Assembly (NCBI GenBank): GCA_900472175.1
Contig: UCHD01000012.1
Coordinates: 172,191-236,190 of the forward strand
Reading direction: 5' to 3'
DNA length: 64,000 nucleotides
DNA from: Hyphomicrobiales bacterium
GTDB lineage: Bacteria > Pseudomonadota > Alphaproteobacteria > Rhizobiales > Rhizobiaceae
The translations under genes and the position numbers were made by a program. The notes beneath the pieces are model-generated. The model did no database searches and was not told the DNA's origin. It worked only from the letters and a program-made list of their open reading frames with translations. Of this stretch, positions 1-8,107 are shown piece after piece (position 1 is the first letter of the stretch; every line of letters starts with the position of its first letter).

Positions 1-64
1 AAGTTCGTGAGAAGGGCCTTGTCTATTTCGGGACGGTTCGTTTGGCTGCGAGTTCGCCGCCGTT

Positions 65-346
65 TTATGCCTGGATGACGTCCTGCCAGTCGGGATGACG
101 CTGCGCCTGAGCGCGCATGAAAGGGCAAAGCGGAATGATTTTCCAGCCACCTTTTCGTGCTTCGTCTATGGCATGTGCCGCCAGCGCCTGGCCGACGCCC
201 TTGCCGCGCAACGCGTCGGGGACGGCGGTATGATCGATGATGATCAGGTGGGGTGATGACCGCGAATAGGTCATTTCAGCCGTATGGCCTTCGACGGCTA
301 CGCTATAGCGGCCGTGCGAGCCGGTTTCTTGCAATTGTATATTCAT
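65..346 (-). CDS. small GNAT-family N-acetyltransferase (YjdJ type)
   Basis: A 93-residue protein of the minimal GNAT class, in which one short acetyltransferase fold moves an acetyl group from acetyl-CoA to an amine; the acceptor is unknown. The acetyl-CoA pyrophosphate-binding motif RGKGVGQ is at residues 47-53, preceded by the beta strand LIIIDHTAVP. The C-terminus carries the Cys-Pro-Phe-x-x-Ala segment typical of the YjdJ subfamily. The ATG at 346 follows AGAGGG at good spacing. Length fits the family (about 90-100 residues). It lies downstream of and parallel to sciP, with 133 bp between them. The first 64 bases of the window, beyond its stop, hold nothing I can assign. Confidence 0.85.
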   Translation of the reverse strand: MNIQLQETGSHGRYSVAVEGHTAEMTYSRSSPHLIIIDHTAVPDALRGKGVGQALAAHAIDEARKGGWKIIPLCPFMRAQAQRHPDWQDVIQA

Positions 347-479
347 GGGTCACCCTCTGGTCGCCGGATTGCTTCACCATGATATCGGATGAAGCCGGCA
401 GAAGAGTAGGGCATTCCGCAAATATTTCGGGCGGCTGCCGGTTCATGGCAGCCGCCCGAAAAAGACTGACGCAGTTCGA

Positions 480-755
480 TCAGTGGCGATATTGCTGGAT
501 GCGGGTCGTGCGCAGACCAGCAAGACCATGGTCGCTGATGGATGACTGCCAGGACAGGAATTCTTCGACGGTCAGGGTATAGCGGTCACAGGCTTCTTCC
601 AGGCTCAGCAGTCCGCCACGCACGGCGGCGACGACTTCTGCCTTTCTGCGGATCACCCAACGGCGCGTATTGGCCGGCGGCAGATCAGCAATTGTCAAAG
701 GGCTGCCATCGGGTCCGATGACATATTTCACGCGGGGTCGTATCATTTCGGTCAT
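480..755 (-). CDS. sciP: CtrA inhibitor SciP (DUF1153)
   Basis: A 91-residue DUF1153 protein. In Caulobacter, SciP is a small helix-turn-helix protein that binds CtrA and blocks transcription of CtrA-activated genes in G1 cells. The sequence shows the conserved N-terminal strand (VKYVIGPDG), the NTRRWVIRRKAEVVAAV helix and the trihelical region with LSLEEAC and LTVEEFLSW. Full family length. The ATG at 755 is followed by another in-frame ATG three codons later, so the start could be 746. Two CtrA-like boxes lie 54-90 bp upstream, consistent with the CtrA-SciP feedback known in Caulobacter. Function is by family; DNA targets here are not shown. Confidence 0.93.
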   Translation of the reverse strand: MTEMIRPRVKYVIGPDGSPLTIADLPPANTRRWVIRRKAEVVAAVRGGLLSLEEACDRYTLTVEEFLSWQSSISDHGLAGLRTTRIQQYRH

Positions 756-808
756 TGGACTCTCTACACATACTCAAGACCATATAGGCTCAACTTACCC
801 TGCCACAT

Positions 809-823
809 TTAACATTTGCCTAA
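809..823 (-). promoter_or_regulatory. candidate CtrA box upstream of sciP (proximal)
   Basis: Read on the minus strand this is TTAGGCAAATGTTAA, that is TTAG-N7-TTAA, seven of eight matches to the CtrA full site TTAA-N7-TTAA. It lies 54 bp upstream of the sciP start, where an activator site would sit. Inferred from motif and gene identity only. Confidence 0.55.
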
Positions 824-830
824 GCGGGTG

Positions 831-845
831 GTAACAATTTGCTAA
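831..845 (-). promoter_or_regulatory. candidate CtrA box upstream of sciP (distal)
   Basis: Minus strand TTAGCAAATTGTTAC, that is TTAG-N7-TTAC, six of eight matches to TTAA-N7-TTAA. Its start is offset 22 bp from the proximal box, so the pair lies two helical turns apart on one DNA face. Weaker than its neighbour on its own; the pairing raises its interest. Confidence 0.4.
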
Positions 846-1253
846 TAATTTTAGAGACTTCCAGCGCGCTCTTCGACCAATCGCGGATCTCGCAAGATGA
901 TGTCTGGTTGACGTTCCTTCATCCGCATCATGCGTCTATATTGTCGGTTCCTGAAGTTTCGGCCCCGTAACTTCAAGGATTGCATAGGAGCCATGCAAAT
1001 ATATCGGTTCAATTTTCCTAAAACTGTTGATAATAACGGCCAGTAATTGAGCATATGCAGCATTTTGTTGCTCTGGAATGCTCTCGATGCACCATTTTAT
1101 TTCAAAATACCGTTCATTTCGCTTCGATTGTGTCCCTTGGGGCCTTTCGGGGTTTTGTCGGTGTTGGACTTATCGTGCTGCTGCCGAAAAAATTCCGGAA
1201 CGAGAATTTTTTGGAGAGCTGGCGCTGCCGCCGGCAAGTTGGTGATTGAAAAT

Positions 1254-2000
1254 ATGAGAGACCCTGACAAGCTGGCCTTGCGAAGCGAGGCTTATGCTGA
1301 TTTCCTTTCGGGCATGACCAGTTCCGCAGTCCAGACGGAGTATGAAGTGCTCCACCTGATGCGCCAGTGCACGGCGCAATTCGGCTTCAACCATTTCATG
1401 ATCGCGCGCATTCCGTTCGGCGAGCAGCAGCGCTTTGCCGAACGTCTGGTTTTGAGCAGCTGGCCGTCGGAGCTTGTGCGAGAATATGACGCCGCCACGG
1501 TTTTCCAGGCCAGTGCGCTGATCGAACGGCTGCGCCATACAAAGCTGCCGATCTTTGGCGCAACAAAATACCTGCTCAACGGGCAAGGGCCTGCCGCGCG
1601 TGACAATGTCGAGGCGCTGTTTGCCGGACCGGCGATGGGCAATACATTTGCCGTTATGCTGCACACGACCCATGGTGAAGCATTCGCGGCCTTGCTCTGC
1701 GGTCCACGTGACGAACCAGACCGGATCGAGACGGCTAATATCTATCTGACATTGCTGCAGCTGTTCGAAACGCTCGAGCGCACTTTCGAGGTCGGCGCCT
1801 CGGCGCGCGACAAGCTGTCGACCCGTGAGATCGAATGTCTTCGCTGGGCTGCGGCCGGCAAGAGCAGCGACGAAATCGCCATCATCCTCGGTATTTCCGC
1901 CTATACGGTCTCCAGCTATTTCAAGACCGCGACCCGCAAGCTGGATTCCGTCAATCGTATGCAGGCGATTGCCCGCGCCATGCGGATGAAGCTGATCTGA
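1254..2000 (+). CDS. LuxR-family regulator with autoinducer-binding-like domain
   Basis: A 248-residue two-domain regulator. Residues about 15-165 resemble the autoinducer-binding fold (the [11 protein letters not shown] segment matches the conserved W/Y/D region of LuxR-type receptors). Residues about 188-248 are a LuxR/FixJ helix-turn-helix ([20 protein letters not shown], then [10 protein letters not shown]). The ATG at 1254 gives normal family length; the frame extends upstream to 1047, but that part is low-complexity and unlike the family. No acyl-homoserine-lactone synthase gene lies nearby, so it is an orphan (solo) receptor or a ligand-independent regulator. The ribosome-binding site is weak and an in-frame GTG at 1242 is an alternative start. 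Confidence 0.8.
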   Translation: MRDPDKLALRSEAYADFLSGMTSSAVQTEYEVLHLMRQCTAQFGFNHFMIARIPFGEQQRFAERLVLSSWPSELVREYDAATVFQASALIERLRHTKLPIFGATKYLLNGQGPAARDNVEALFAGPAMGNTFAVMLHTTHGEAFAALLCGPRDEPDRIETANIYLTLLQLFETLERTFEVGASARDKLSTREIECLRWAAAGKSSDEIAIILGISAYTVSSYFKTATRKLDSVNRMQAIARAMRMKLI

Positions 2001-2181
2001 GCGGGACAGAACCCTTGCCCTTGTTCAATTCATCCCGACTTTCTATATAGCGGCTTGCGGTATGGCCGGTCTGACCGGCAGCCGCTTCGCTGCGGCGTTG
2101 GCCGTTTGCAGGAAACAGGGTATGGTCGCGCGAAAAATGCCGAACAACCCGTCGATGGACCGGAATACCGGATTGGATGCC

Positions 2182-3378
2182 GTGAACAGTCTCGATTTTG
2201 ATCGCAAGCCCGAAGATACGCGCGTCGTGGTTGCCATGTCCGGTGGTGTCGACAGTTCCGTGGTGGCCGGCATCCTGAAACGGCAAGGCTATGACGTTCT
2301 CGGCATTACCCTGCAGCTCTATGACCACGGCGCCGCCGTCCACCGTGCCGGTTCCTGCTGTGCCGGCCAGGACATCGACGATGCCCGCCGGGTCTGCGAC
2401 GTGCTGGGCATTCCGCATTATGTGCTCGACTACGAACAGCGGTTTCGCGAAACGGTGATCAATCCTTTTGCCGAGAGCTATGTTGCCGGCGAGACGCCGA
2501 TCCCCTGCGTTGCCTGCAACCAGACCGTCAAATTTGCCGATCTTCTGGCAACCGCACGCGAACTCGGAGCCGATGCGCTGGCGACCGGCCACTACATCCG
2601 CTCGAAGGCCAATCCGCAGGCGGATGCACCCGGCCGCCGTGCGCTGTTTCGCCCGACGGATGCCGATCGCGACCAGAGCTATTTCCTCTTTGCAACCACG
2701 CAGGAGCAGATCGACTATCTGCGCTTCCCGCTCGGCAATCTGACCAAGGCGGAAACCAGGCAGCTTGCCGAGGACATGGGCCTCGTCGTCGCCAAGAAGG
2801 CTGACAGCCAGGACATCTGTTTCGTGCCGCAGGGCAAATATGCCGATATCATCAACAAGCTGAAGCCGAACGCTTCTCTGGCCGGCGATATCGTTCATCT
2901 CGACGGCCGCGTGCTCGGTAGCCATGAGGGTATCCTGCACTATACGATCGGTCAGCGCCGCGGCATCGGCGTCGCCACCGGCGAGCCGCTCTATGTCGTG
3001 CATCTCGATGCCCGTTCGCGCCGCGTCATCGTTGGTCCGAAGGAGGCGCTGGAAACCCGCCGTGTCTACCTGCGCGATATCAACTGGCTGGGTGACGGCG
3101 ATATTTTCGACGTGGCAGCCGATGGTTTTGCCTGTTTTGCCAAGGTCCGCTCCACCCGCCAGCCCGCGCCCGCCATCCTGCGCGCCGATGCTGATGGCGT
3201 CTCGGTCGAACTTCTGGAAGGCGAGGCGGGCGTTGCCCCCGGACAGGCCTGCGCGCTTTATTCCGGCATCGGCGAAGACGCTCGCGTCTACGGCGGCGGC
3301 TTCATCCTGCGCTCCGAGCGCGAGGCGGCGGCCGAAGCCGCCCTCAAGGACCTGCTGCAGAGCGTAGCTGCGGCCTGA
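2182..3378 (+). CDS. mnmA: tRNA-specific 2-thiouridylase MnmA
   Basis: MnmA adenylates and thiolates C2 of wobble uridine 34 in tRNA-Lys, -Glu and -Gln, taking sulfur from the IscS/Tus relay. The PP-loop ATP-pyrophosphatase motif SGGVDSS is at residues 20-26. The catalytic cysteine pair is in the segments PCVACNQ and DSQDICFVP, and the ATGHY motif is present. I chose the GTG at 2182 because the residues after it ([20 protein letters not shown]) match the usual rhizobial N-terminus; in-frame ATGs at 2062, 2122, 2137 and 2155 would add atypical residues. It gives 398 residues, normal length. A tusA gene is also in the window (17.6 kb), though unlinked. Confidence 0.95.
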   Translation: MNSLDFDRKPEDTRVVVAMSGGVDSSVVAGILKRQGYDVLGITLQLYDHGAAVHRAGSCCAGQDIDDARRVCDVLGIPHYVLDYEQRFRETVINPFAESYVAGETPIPCVACNQTVKFADLLATARELGADALATGHYIRSKANPQADAPGRRALFRPTDADRDQSYFLFATTQEQIDYLRFPLGNLTKAETRQLAEDMGLVVAKKADSQDICFVPQGKYADIINKLKPNASLAGDIVHLDGRVLGSHEGILHYTIGQRRGIGVATGEPLYVVHLDARSRRVIVGPKEALETRRVYLRDINWLGDGDIFDVAADGFACFAKVRSTRQPAPAILRADADGVSVELLEGEAGVAPGQACALYSGIGEDARVYGGGFILRSEREAAAEAALKDLLQSVAAA

Positions 3379-3467
3379 TTGGAGGCAGGGGACGGTCCAT
3401 CACATGCGGTCTTCAGCCGTTGTCCACCGTCCCTTGAAAAACTTCCAGTTTTTTGAAACGGCTCGGC

Positions 3468-3496
3468 TTGACACCGGCATGAACCGCACCTTATAA
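3468..3496 (+). promoter_or_regulatory. sigma-70 promoter of tRNA-Met
   Basis: A perfect -35 TTGACA (3468-3473), a 17-bp spacer and a -10 TTATAA (3491-3496), ending 52 bp before the tRNA. Expected for a highly transcribed stable RNA. Confidence 0.85.
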
Positions 3497-3548
3497 GCCG
3501 CCCACTGACGGCAACGACCGCGGCCACGAGCCCAAGTCGCAGTCTGAT

Positions 3549-3625
3549 GGCGGGGTAGCTCAGGTGGTTAGAGCAGCGGAATCATAATCCGCGTGTCGGG
3601 GGTTCGAGTCCCTCTCCCGCTACCA
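3549..3625 (+). tRNA. tRNA-Met (CAT), elongator type
   Basis: A 77-nt cloverleaf with encoded CCA. The acceptor stem GGCGGGG pairs with TCCCGCT (two G-T pairs), the D arm is GCTC/GAGC, the anticodon stem GCGGA/TCCGC encloses loop ATCATAA with anticodon CAT, and the T arm GGGGG/CCCTC encloses TTCGAGT. The G-T closing pair and body resemble alphaproteobacterial elongator tRNA-Met rather than initiator tRNA, which lacks a 1-72 pair and has three G-C pairs in the anticodon stem. A lysidine-modified tRNA-Ile2 also uses CAT and cannot be fully excluded by eye. Confidence 0.95.
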
Positions 3626-3702
3626 ACCCTCTTCCAAAATTTTTGTTCTGCCGCCAACCGCAACCTCCATTGCCGAAGAGGCATCGTTGTGGCTGGTCAA
3701 AG

Positions 3703-4719
3703 TCAAGCCGCGCCGCCTGCGGCTTTTACGAACTGGACATATTTCTCAGCCAGCCCGTCCTGCAGCCGGTCGATCATCAGGAGCGAGATCTGGAAGGCCG
3801 TGTCGAGATCGGGCGTCTGGCCGGTCAGTTCGGCGAGATAGATCACTTCGGCATCGTATTGATCCGGAGCTTTCGTGACCTCGTGCAGAAACGTTCGCAA
3901 TGCCAGCCGGGCATTCGCCGTCTGCGCATTCCGGCGCTCGGTTTCGGCAAGGGGAAGGGCGGTGAGGAATACGTGGACGTCGATGAACCGCAGAAGGGCG
4001 GAAAAGTGTTCTGCCGTGTCTGGCAATCCCGCTTGACGGTAGAGGCTGGTTTTTGCTTCTTCCAGCCCGCTGCGGCTCGCCCAGCGGCCCAGATCATAGC
4101 GGTAGATTGTCGAGGCGTCGGCCACAAATTTTCCGGCAGCGCAGAGCGCAAAACTCAAGGCCCAGTCACAATAGCCACCGCGCGTCGGGTGGGCTTGCGA
4201 GAACAGCGAAAACAGGCCTTTGAAGAGATCGGAGCGGTAGATGCTGTAGTACAGCCCGTTATTGCCGTTGGCCTTGCCATTATACTCGAGCAGCCGGCCG
4301 CCGGCATCCTCTGCGGTGATCGAAAATCGATCGGTCTGTTGCACGCCCTTGTCGTTTGTCCAGACGAATGTTTGCGGACGAACGCCGGCAACATCATCCG
4401 GCAGGTTCGAAAGATCGATCGGCTGCTTTTCATCGAGACCATAGATCTCATCGTCGTCGCCCATCGGCATCAGGAAGGGCGTCTCGACCTTCGAGAGAGC
4501 ATAGGCCATGTTCTGCAGGCCGCTATCACCATCCGGGACCACATAGGTCAGGCGCGGATGGCTGTTTTGATAGTGCGCGTGTTTTTGTGGATCGCCGGAA
4601 TTGTCGGAAACGACCAGCTGGCAATTCCGCTTGTCCGCGTAGATCAGCGCCGTTTCGATCGCCGCGGCGGAATGGCGCAGATCGCGGTTGCTGGGCATGC
4701 AGAGAGTGAGCTGTGTCAT
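3703..4719 (-). CDS. GT2-like glycosyltransferase (GT-A fold)
   Basis: A 338-residue protein that looks like a family 2 glycosyltransferase. It opens with the strand TLCMPSNRDLRHSAAAIETA, then QLVVSDNSGD, and has an aspartate cluster MGDDDEIY at about residue 88 in the place of the metal/nucleotide-sugar DxD motif. No membrane helix or signal peptide is evident. The ATG at 4719 follows GGA; the frame extends to 4803 but those residues look non-native. It is divergent, 134 bp apart, from the GT41-type gene, which suggests a joint glycosylation role. Donor and acceptor are unknown, and the gene may belong to a poorly characterised GT2 branch. Confidence 0.7.
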   Translation of the reverse strand: MTQLTLCMPSNRDLRHSAAAIETALIYADKRNCQLVVSDNSGDPQKHAHYQNSHPRLTYVVPDGDSGLQNMAYALSKVETPFLMPMGDDDEIYGLDEKQPIDLSNLPDDVAGVRPQTFVWTNDKGVQQTDRFSITAEDAGGRLLEYNGKANGNNGLYYSIYRSDLFKGLFSLFSQAHPTRGGYCDWALSFALCAAGKFVADASTIYRYDLGRWASRSGLEEAKTSLYRQAGLPDTAEHFSALLRFIDVHVFLTALPLAETERRNAQTANARLALRTFLHEVTKAPDQYDAEVIYLAELTGQTPDLDTAFQISLLMIDRLQDGLAEKYVQFVKAAGGAA

Positions 4720-4853
4720 CAGGCGTGTCCATGCGGATTGAGGTCTCCCGCTAGTAGCGCCCGTCGGGTGCGCGAAGCTTACGTCGCGTATCCAGCCTTG
4801 CACCAGCCGCTTTCGCTACCGATGGCTTTTCAGTGGATACGTCTGGACCATCG

Positions 4854-6545
4854 ATGTCGGCATCTCTTTCAAAAGCGCTCGGTTTTTACAACGCAGGTCA
4901 ATATGACAAGGCATTGGGCATCCTGTCGCCCGCCCGCCGGCAACTCTTCGGGCAGAACGAACTGCTGCTGATTGCCCAATGTTATGCAAAGACAGAGAAA
5001 TTTGCCGAAGCGGCCGCGTTCTACATCAGGGCGGCAGACCTCGGCGGCCCCAAACAGGCGATGCTGCGGGCGCTAGCGGCCAATATGCTGCAGGAAGCAG
5101 ACGAATCCTTCGCTTCCTTGAACATAGCCCGGCTTGCCGCCAAATCCGGTGCATTCGATGCCAATGCCGAAGAAACCTATCGCCGTTACCTGCATGAGTT
5201 TTTGTGCCTCGACGAGGCGCAAATGGATGACCAGCGATTTCTGGACCGGTTGAAAGCCGGGGATGAACGCTATCTGGGTGCAGAGTTTCCGCATCGGCAT
5301 ATCGGTTGGTGCAGCGACGAAAGCATCAATGCACGCCAGACAAAGATCCATGACGCGGTGGCCTTCACACAGGCGTCAAGAGCAGCTAGGCGCGCGGTGC
5401 CGCACAGCTTTTCCGGCAGGATCAAGGTCGGTTATCTCTCGGCGGATTTCAGCGATCAGCATGCGACGATGCGTCTGTTCCAGAGCGCATTGCTGCAGCA
5501 TGACCGCGACCGGTTCGACATTTCGCTCTTTTGTTGTACCGGCGACGATCTGATCCAGCTCGACAACGGATCACGCAGCACCTATCCCGACCTCCAGCTT
5601 ATCGGCCATCTTTCGGACCAGGATGCGGCAGAGCTGATCCGGCGTTCGGGCATCGATATCCTTGTTGATCTCAAGGGCCATACGAAGGGTTCGCGTGCGG
5701 GGTTGCTCAATCACGGCGCTGCACCGATCCAGGTTGCCTATCTCGGCTTTCCGGGATCGGGGACCGGCATCGATTGTGACTATATCCTCACGGACGCTGT
5801 TGTGACGCCGGAAACGAGCCAGCCATTCTATCATGAAAAATTCTGCCTGCTCCCGGACAGCTACCAAGCCAATGACAATGTCGGCCGTCCGCTGCCGCCC
5901 GCCACGCCGCGCAGTGCACTCGGCCTGCCGGAAGGCCGCATCGTCTTTGCCTCGTTCAACGCCCACCGCAAGATCAAGCCGGTGACGGCGGAGATCTGGG
6001 CGGATATTCTGCGGAAAACGGATGACAGCCTGTTATGGGTCATGTGCTCCAACGGCTTTGCGCGCGACAATCTGGTGTGCTGGATGGAAAAGGCAGGCAT
6101 CGCCGCTGACCGGATCATTTTCGCCGATCCGGCCGCCTATCCGGATCATATCGCCCGCCTGCAGGCGGCGGACATCGGGCTCGATACGTTTCCCTACAAC
6201 GGCCACACGACGACATCAGACAAATTATGGGCAGGCCTGCCGGTGCCGACGTTCAGGGGCACGCACTTTGCTTCGCGTGTCACGGAAAGCCTGCTGCGTG
6301 CGCTCGGGGTTGGCGAACTGGTTGCGGATACGCCGGAACGTTACGTCGATCTCTGCGTCTCGCTGGCTAAAAATCCGGATGAACTGCGCGCTGTAAAAGA
6401 CAAGATTGCTGCGCAACGCATGGTCGCATCTTTGTTTGATACGACACGCTTCATCCGCCATCTGGAAAAGGCTTTCGAACTGATGATCGCGCGTGCCCGC
6501 GATGGTCAGGAGCCGGATCATATGGCAGTACCTGCAAGCGCGTAG
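4854..6545 (+). CDS. SPINDLY/OGT-like glycosyltransferase with TPR region (GT41)
   Basis: A 563-residue protein of the OGT/SPINDLY type. The N-terminus (about 1-120) is helical and TPR-like (FYNAGQYDKALGILSPARRQ). The C-terminal two thirds is the GT41 catalytic region: KVGYLSADFSDQHA, VDLKGHTKGSR, PIQVAYLGFPGSG, FASFNAHRKI and DTFPYNGHTTTSDKLWAGLPV are hallmark segments. Members add a sugar (GlcNAc or fucose in eukaryotes) to Ser/Thr of proteins; bacterial substrates are mostly unknown, flagellins being candidates. The ATG at 4854 is preferred over an in-frame GTG at 4833. Divergent from the GT2-like gene. Confidence 0.85.
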   Translation: MSASLSKALGFYNAGQYDKALGILSPARRQLFGQNELLLIAQCYAKTEKFAEAAAFYIRAADLGGPKQAMLRALAANMLQEADESFASLNIARLAAKSGAFDANAEETYRRYLHEFLCLDEAQMDDQRFLDRLKAGDERYLGAEFPHRHIGWCSDESINARQTKIHDAVAFTQASRAARRAVPHSFSGRIKVGYLSADFSDQHATMRLFQSALLQHDRDRFDISLFCCTGDDLIQLDNGSRSTYPDLQLIGHLSDQDAAELIRRSGIDILVDLKGHTKGSRAGLLNHGAAPIQVAYLGFPGSGTGIDCDYILTDAVVTPETSQPFYHEKFCLLPDSYQANDNVGRPLPPATPRSALGLPEGRIVFASFNAHRKIKPVTAEIWADILRKTDDSLLWVMCSNGFARDNLVCWMEKAGIAADRIIFADPAAYPDHIARLQAADIGLDTFPYNGHTTTSDKLWAGLPVPTFRGTHFASRVTESLLRALGVGELVADTPERYVDLCVSLAKNPDELRAVKDKIAAQRMVASLFDTTRFIRHLEKAFELMIARARDGQEPDHMAVPASA

Positions 6546-6601
6546 GAAGCCGAAGGTGGCCGCTCTGCGGACGATAAACCAACCGCTGCCAGGACCGATC
6601 A

Positions 6602-6826
6602 TCAGGACTGCAGGATTTTCTCGATCATGGTGGTGGATTCGTTGATGCCGCGGAGTTCGTAGGCACCTGTTTCTTCCACCTGGCGGCAAACGAAATTGAC
6701 CCTGGCTTCGTCATGGCCGAGTGCGACAAGCAGGGTCTCGCGCAATCCTATTGCCGTTAAAAGCGTCGGTTCCCGCAGGAGTTGCCCCTCCCGCCATGAA
6801 CTCAGGCGTACGGTGACTGGCATCAT
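6602..6826 (-). CDS. hypothetical small protein, 74 residues
   Basis: I do not recognise a family. The start at 6826 (ATG-ATG) is supported by GAGGAGA six bases upstream, one of the better ribosome-binding sites here, so I believe it is translated. The protein is soluble, mixed-charge and has one cysteine in the segment VNFVCRQVEETGAYELRGI. It lies 119 bp downstream of the araC-type gene on the same strand. An upstream ATG at 6847 has no good ribosome-binding site. Confidence 0.6.
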   Translation of the reverse strand: MMPVTVRLSSWREGQLLREPTLLTAIGLRETLLVALGHDEARVNFVCRQVEETGAYELRGINESTTMIEKILQS

Positions 6827-6945
6827 GGTGATTCTCCTCGCGGTCATCCTACCACAAAGCGGATCAAAACATCAGCGACCGGGTTTCCGGGGGCAACGTT
6901 GGGTGGTGGCGCATCTGCGCAGCAGCGAACGCTTGGCGATGAGGG

Positions 6946-7887
6946 TCAGCCCTCGCTCAGTATTTCCATGCCGCCGGTCAACCGGTCCATCAGGCTGCGG
7001 CGGACGCGGCCGACGTCACGGAGCGGCGGTTCGCCGAATTGGCGGGCGTATTCGCGGCTGAACTGTGACTGACTTTCATAGCCGACCTGATGGCCGGCAG
7101 AGCCGGCGTCCAGCATGTCCTCCAGCATCAGCCGGCGGGCTTCCTGCAACCTTAGCTGTTTCTGATACTGCATCGGGCTCATGGCGGTGATCGCCTTGAA
7201 ATGATGGTGCAGCGAGGAAACGCTCATGCTGACACGGCTGGCCAAATCCTCAATCTTCAGGGGCATGGCGTAATGTTCCTTCAGCCAGACGCAGGCGCGG
7301 CTGATCTGGTGCGACTGGCTTTCGACGACCGCCATTTGGCGCAGGCGCGCGCTCTGCGGACCGGTCAAGAGCCTGTAGATGATCTCCTGTTCGATCAGCG
7401 GCAGCAGGGCCGGAATATCGTCCGGCCGGTCCAGCAGCCGAAGCAGCCGGATGGCGGCATCCTCCAGGTCCGGCGTCACCGAACTCACGGTCATGCCGCG
7501 CGTCGTCAGGGCAGGGGTGCCAGTTTGCGCTCCGGCATGATCCAGCAACGCGGCAATCCGCGTGGTGTCGATCCCGAAGGTTACGCTCAAATAGGGTTTC
7601 TCTTCCGATGCCTCGACGATCTGCGTGGTGACGGGCAGGTCGATTGAAGTCAGCAGATAATCGGCACCGCCATAACGATAGACGTCGTCGCCGAGTACCA
7701 CCTGTTTTGCGCCCTGCGCAATCAGCGCGAGGCTCGGTCTGTAGGAGCCGCAGGATTTCGTCCCCGTTGCCGAGCGCCGGTGAATGCTGACGCCCGGGAT
7801 GGCCGTTTGATGATCGCCATCTACTTTGGCGAAACGGGCAATGAGATCAATCAGTTCCTGACTGCGCGGGGTTCTTGAAATTGTCAT
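6946..7887 (-). CDS. AraC-family regulator with AraC_N domain
   Basis: A 313-residue regulator. Residues about 25-190 form the AraC_N cupin-like domain (SLALIAQGAKQVVLGDDVYRYG, then a DLPVTTQIVEAS strand). Residues about 210-300 carry the double helix-turn-helix of AraC/XylS (MPLKIEDLASRVSMSVSSLHHHF, then VGYESQSQFSREYARQFG). This subfamily is often divergent from an oxidoreductase gene, as here with the alcohol dehydrogenase at 8108. The ATG at 7887 follows GGAAAG; an in-frame TTG two codons upstream is less likely. A 21-bp-spaced direct repeat in the shared promoter region is its likely operator. Confidence 0.9.
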   Translation of the reverse strand: MTISRTPRSQELIDLIARFAKVDGDHQTAIPGVSIHRRSATGTKSCGSYRPSLALIAQGAKQVVLGDDVYRYGGADYLLTSIDLPVTTQIVEASEEKPYLSVTFGIDTTRIAALLDHAGAQTGTPALTTRGMTVSSVTPDLEDAAIRLLRLLDRPDDIPALLPLIEQEIIYRLLTGPQSARLRQMAVVESQSHQISRACVWLKEHYAMPLKIEDLASRVSMSVSSLHHHFKAITAMSPMQYQKQLRLQEARRLMLEDMLDAGSAGHQVGYESQSQFSREYARQFGEPPLRDVGRVRRSLMDRLTGGMEILSEG

Positions 7888-7977
7888 AATCAAAAATCTT
7901 TCCAGTTAGTTAGATTTCATCTCGCAAACAGTAATCTAGTCTCTCCGCGATTGTCTGCAAAACCTCGGCGGCTTGTT

Positions 7978-8007
7978 TTGCAGGATCGTACAATAATCTT
8001 GCAGGAT
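7978..8007 (+). promoter_or_regulatory. direct-repeat candidate operator for the AraC regulator
   Basis: TTGCAGGAT occurs at 7978-7986 and again at 7999-8007, starts exactly 21 bp apart. Tandem same-orientation half-sites two helical turns apart are the usual layout for AraC-family operators. It sits in the 220-bp region between the divergent regulator and alcohol dehydrogenase genes, about 100 bp before the dehydrogenase start. Binding is inferred. Confidence 0.5.
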
Positions 8008-8107
8008 TGCTCTAACGGTCTGTGGGCACGATCTGCAAGTATGCTTTCGGGGAGAGGCGATCTGTGCTTCCATCACATCCCCGCTTCATCAGATAAAGGA
8101 GTGACCC

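Larger units (their letters stand above)
756..1253. other. 498-bp intergenic region between divergent sciP and luxR-type genes
   Basis: This AT-richer stretch separates two divergent regulators. The sciP-proximal part (809-845) holds two CtrA-like boxes. The rest contains a 70-codon open frame at 851-1063 (minus) that is basic, has no ribosome-binding site and no recognisable family, so I do not call it a gene. No tRNA, terminator or clear sigma-70 promoter was recognised toward the luxR side. Confidence 0.6.

Noticed and set aside
851-1063. Open frame of 70 codons on the minus strand between sciP and the luxR-type gene
   Set aside because: It has no ribosome-binding site, no recognisable family and odd composition; treated as non-coding.
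3388-3433. Inverted repeat GGGACGGT/ACCGTCCC after mnmA as terminator
   Set aside because: The loop is about 30 nt and no T-run follows directly; too weak to call.
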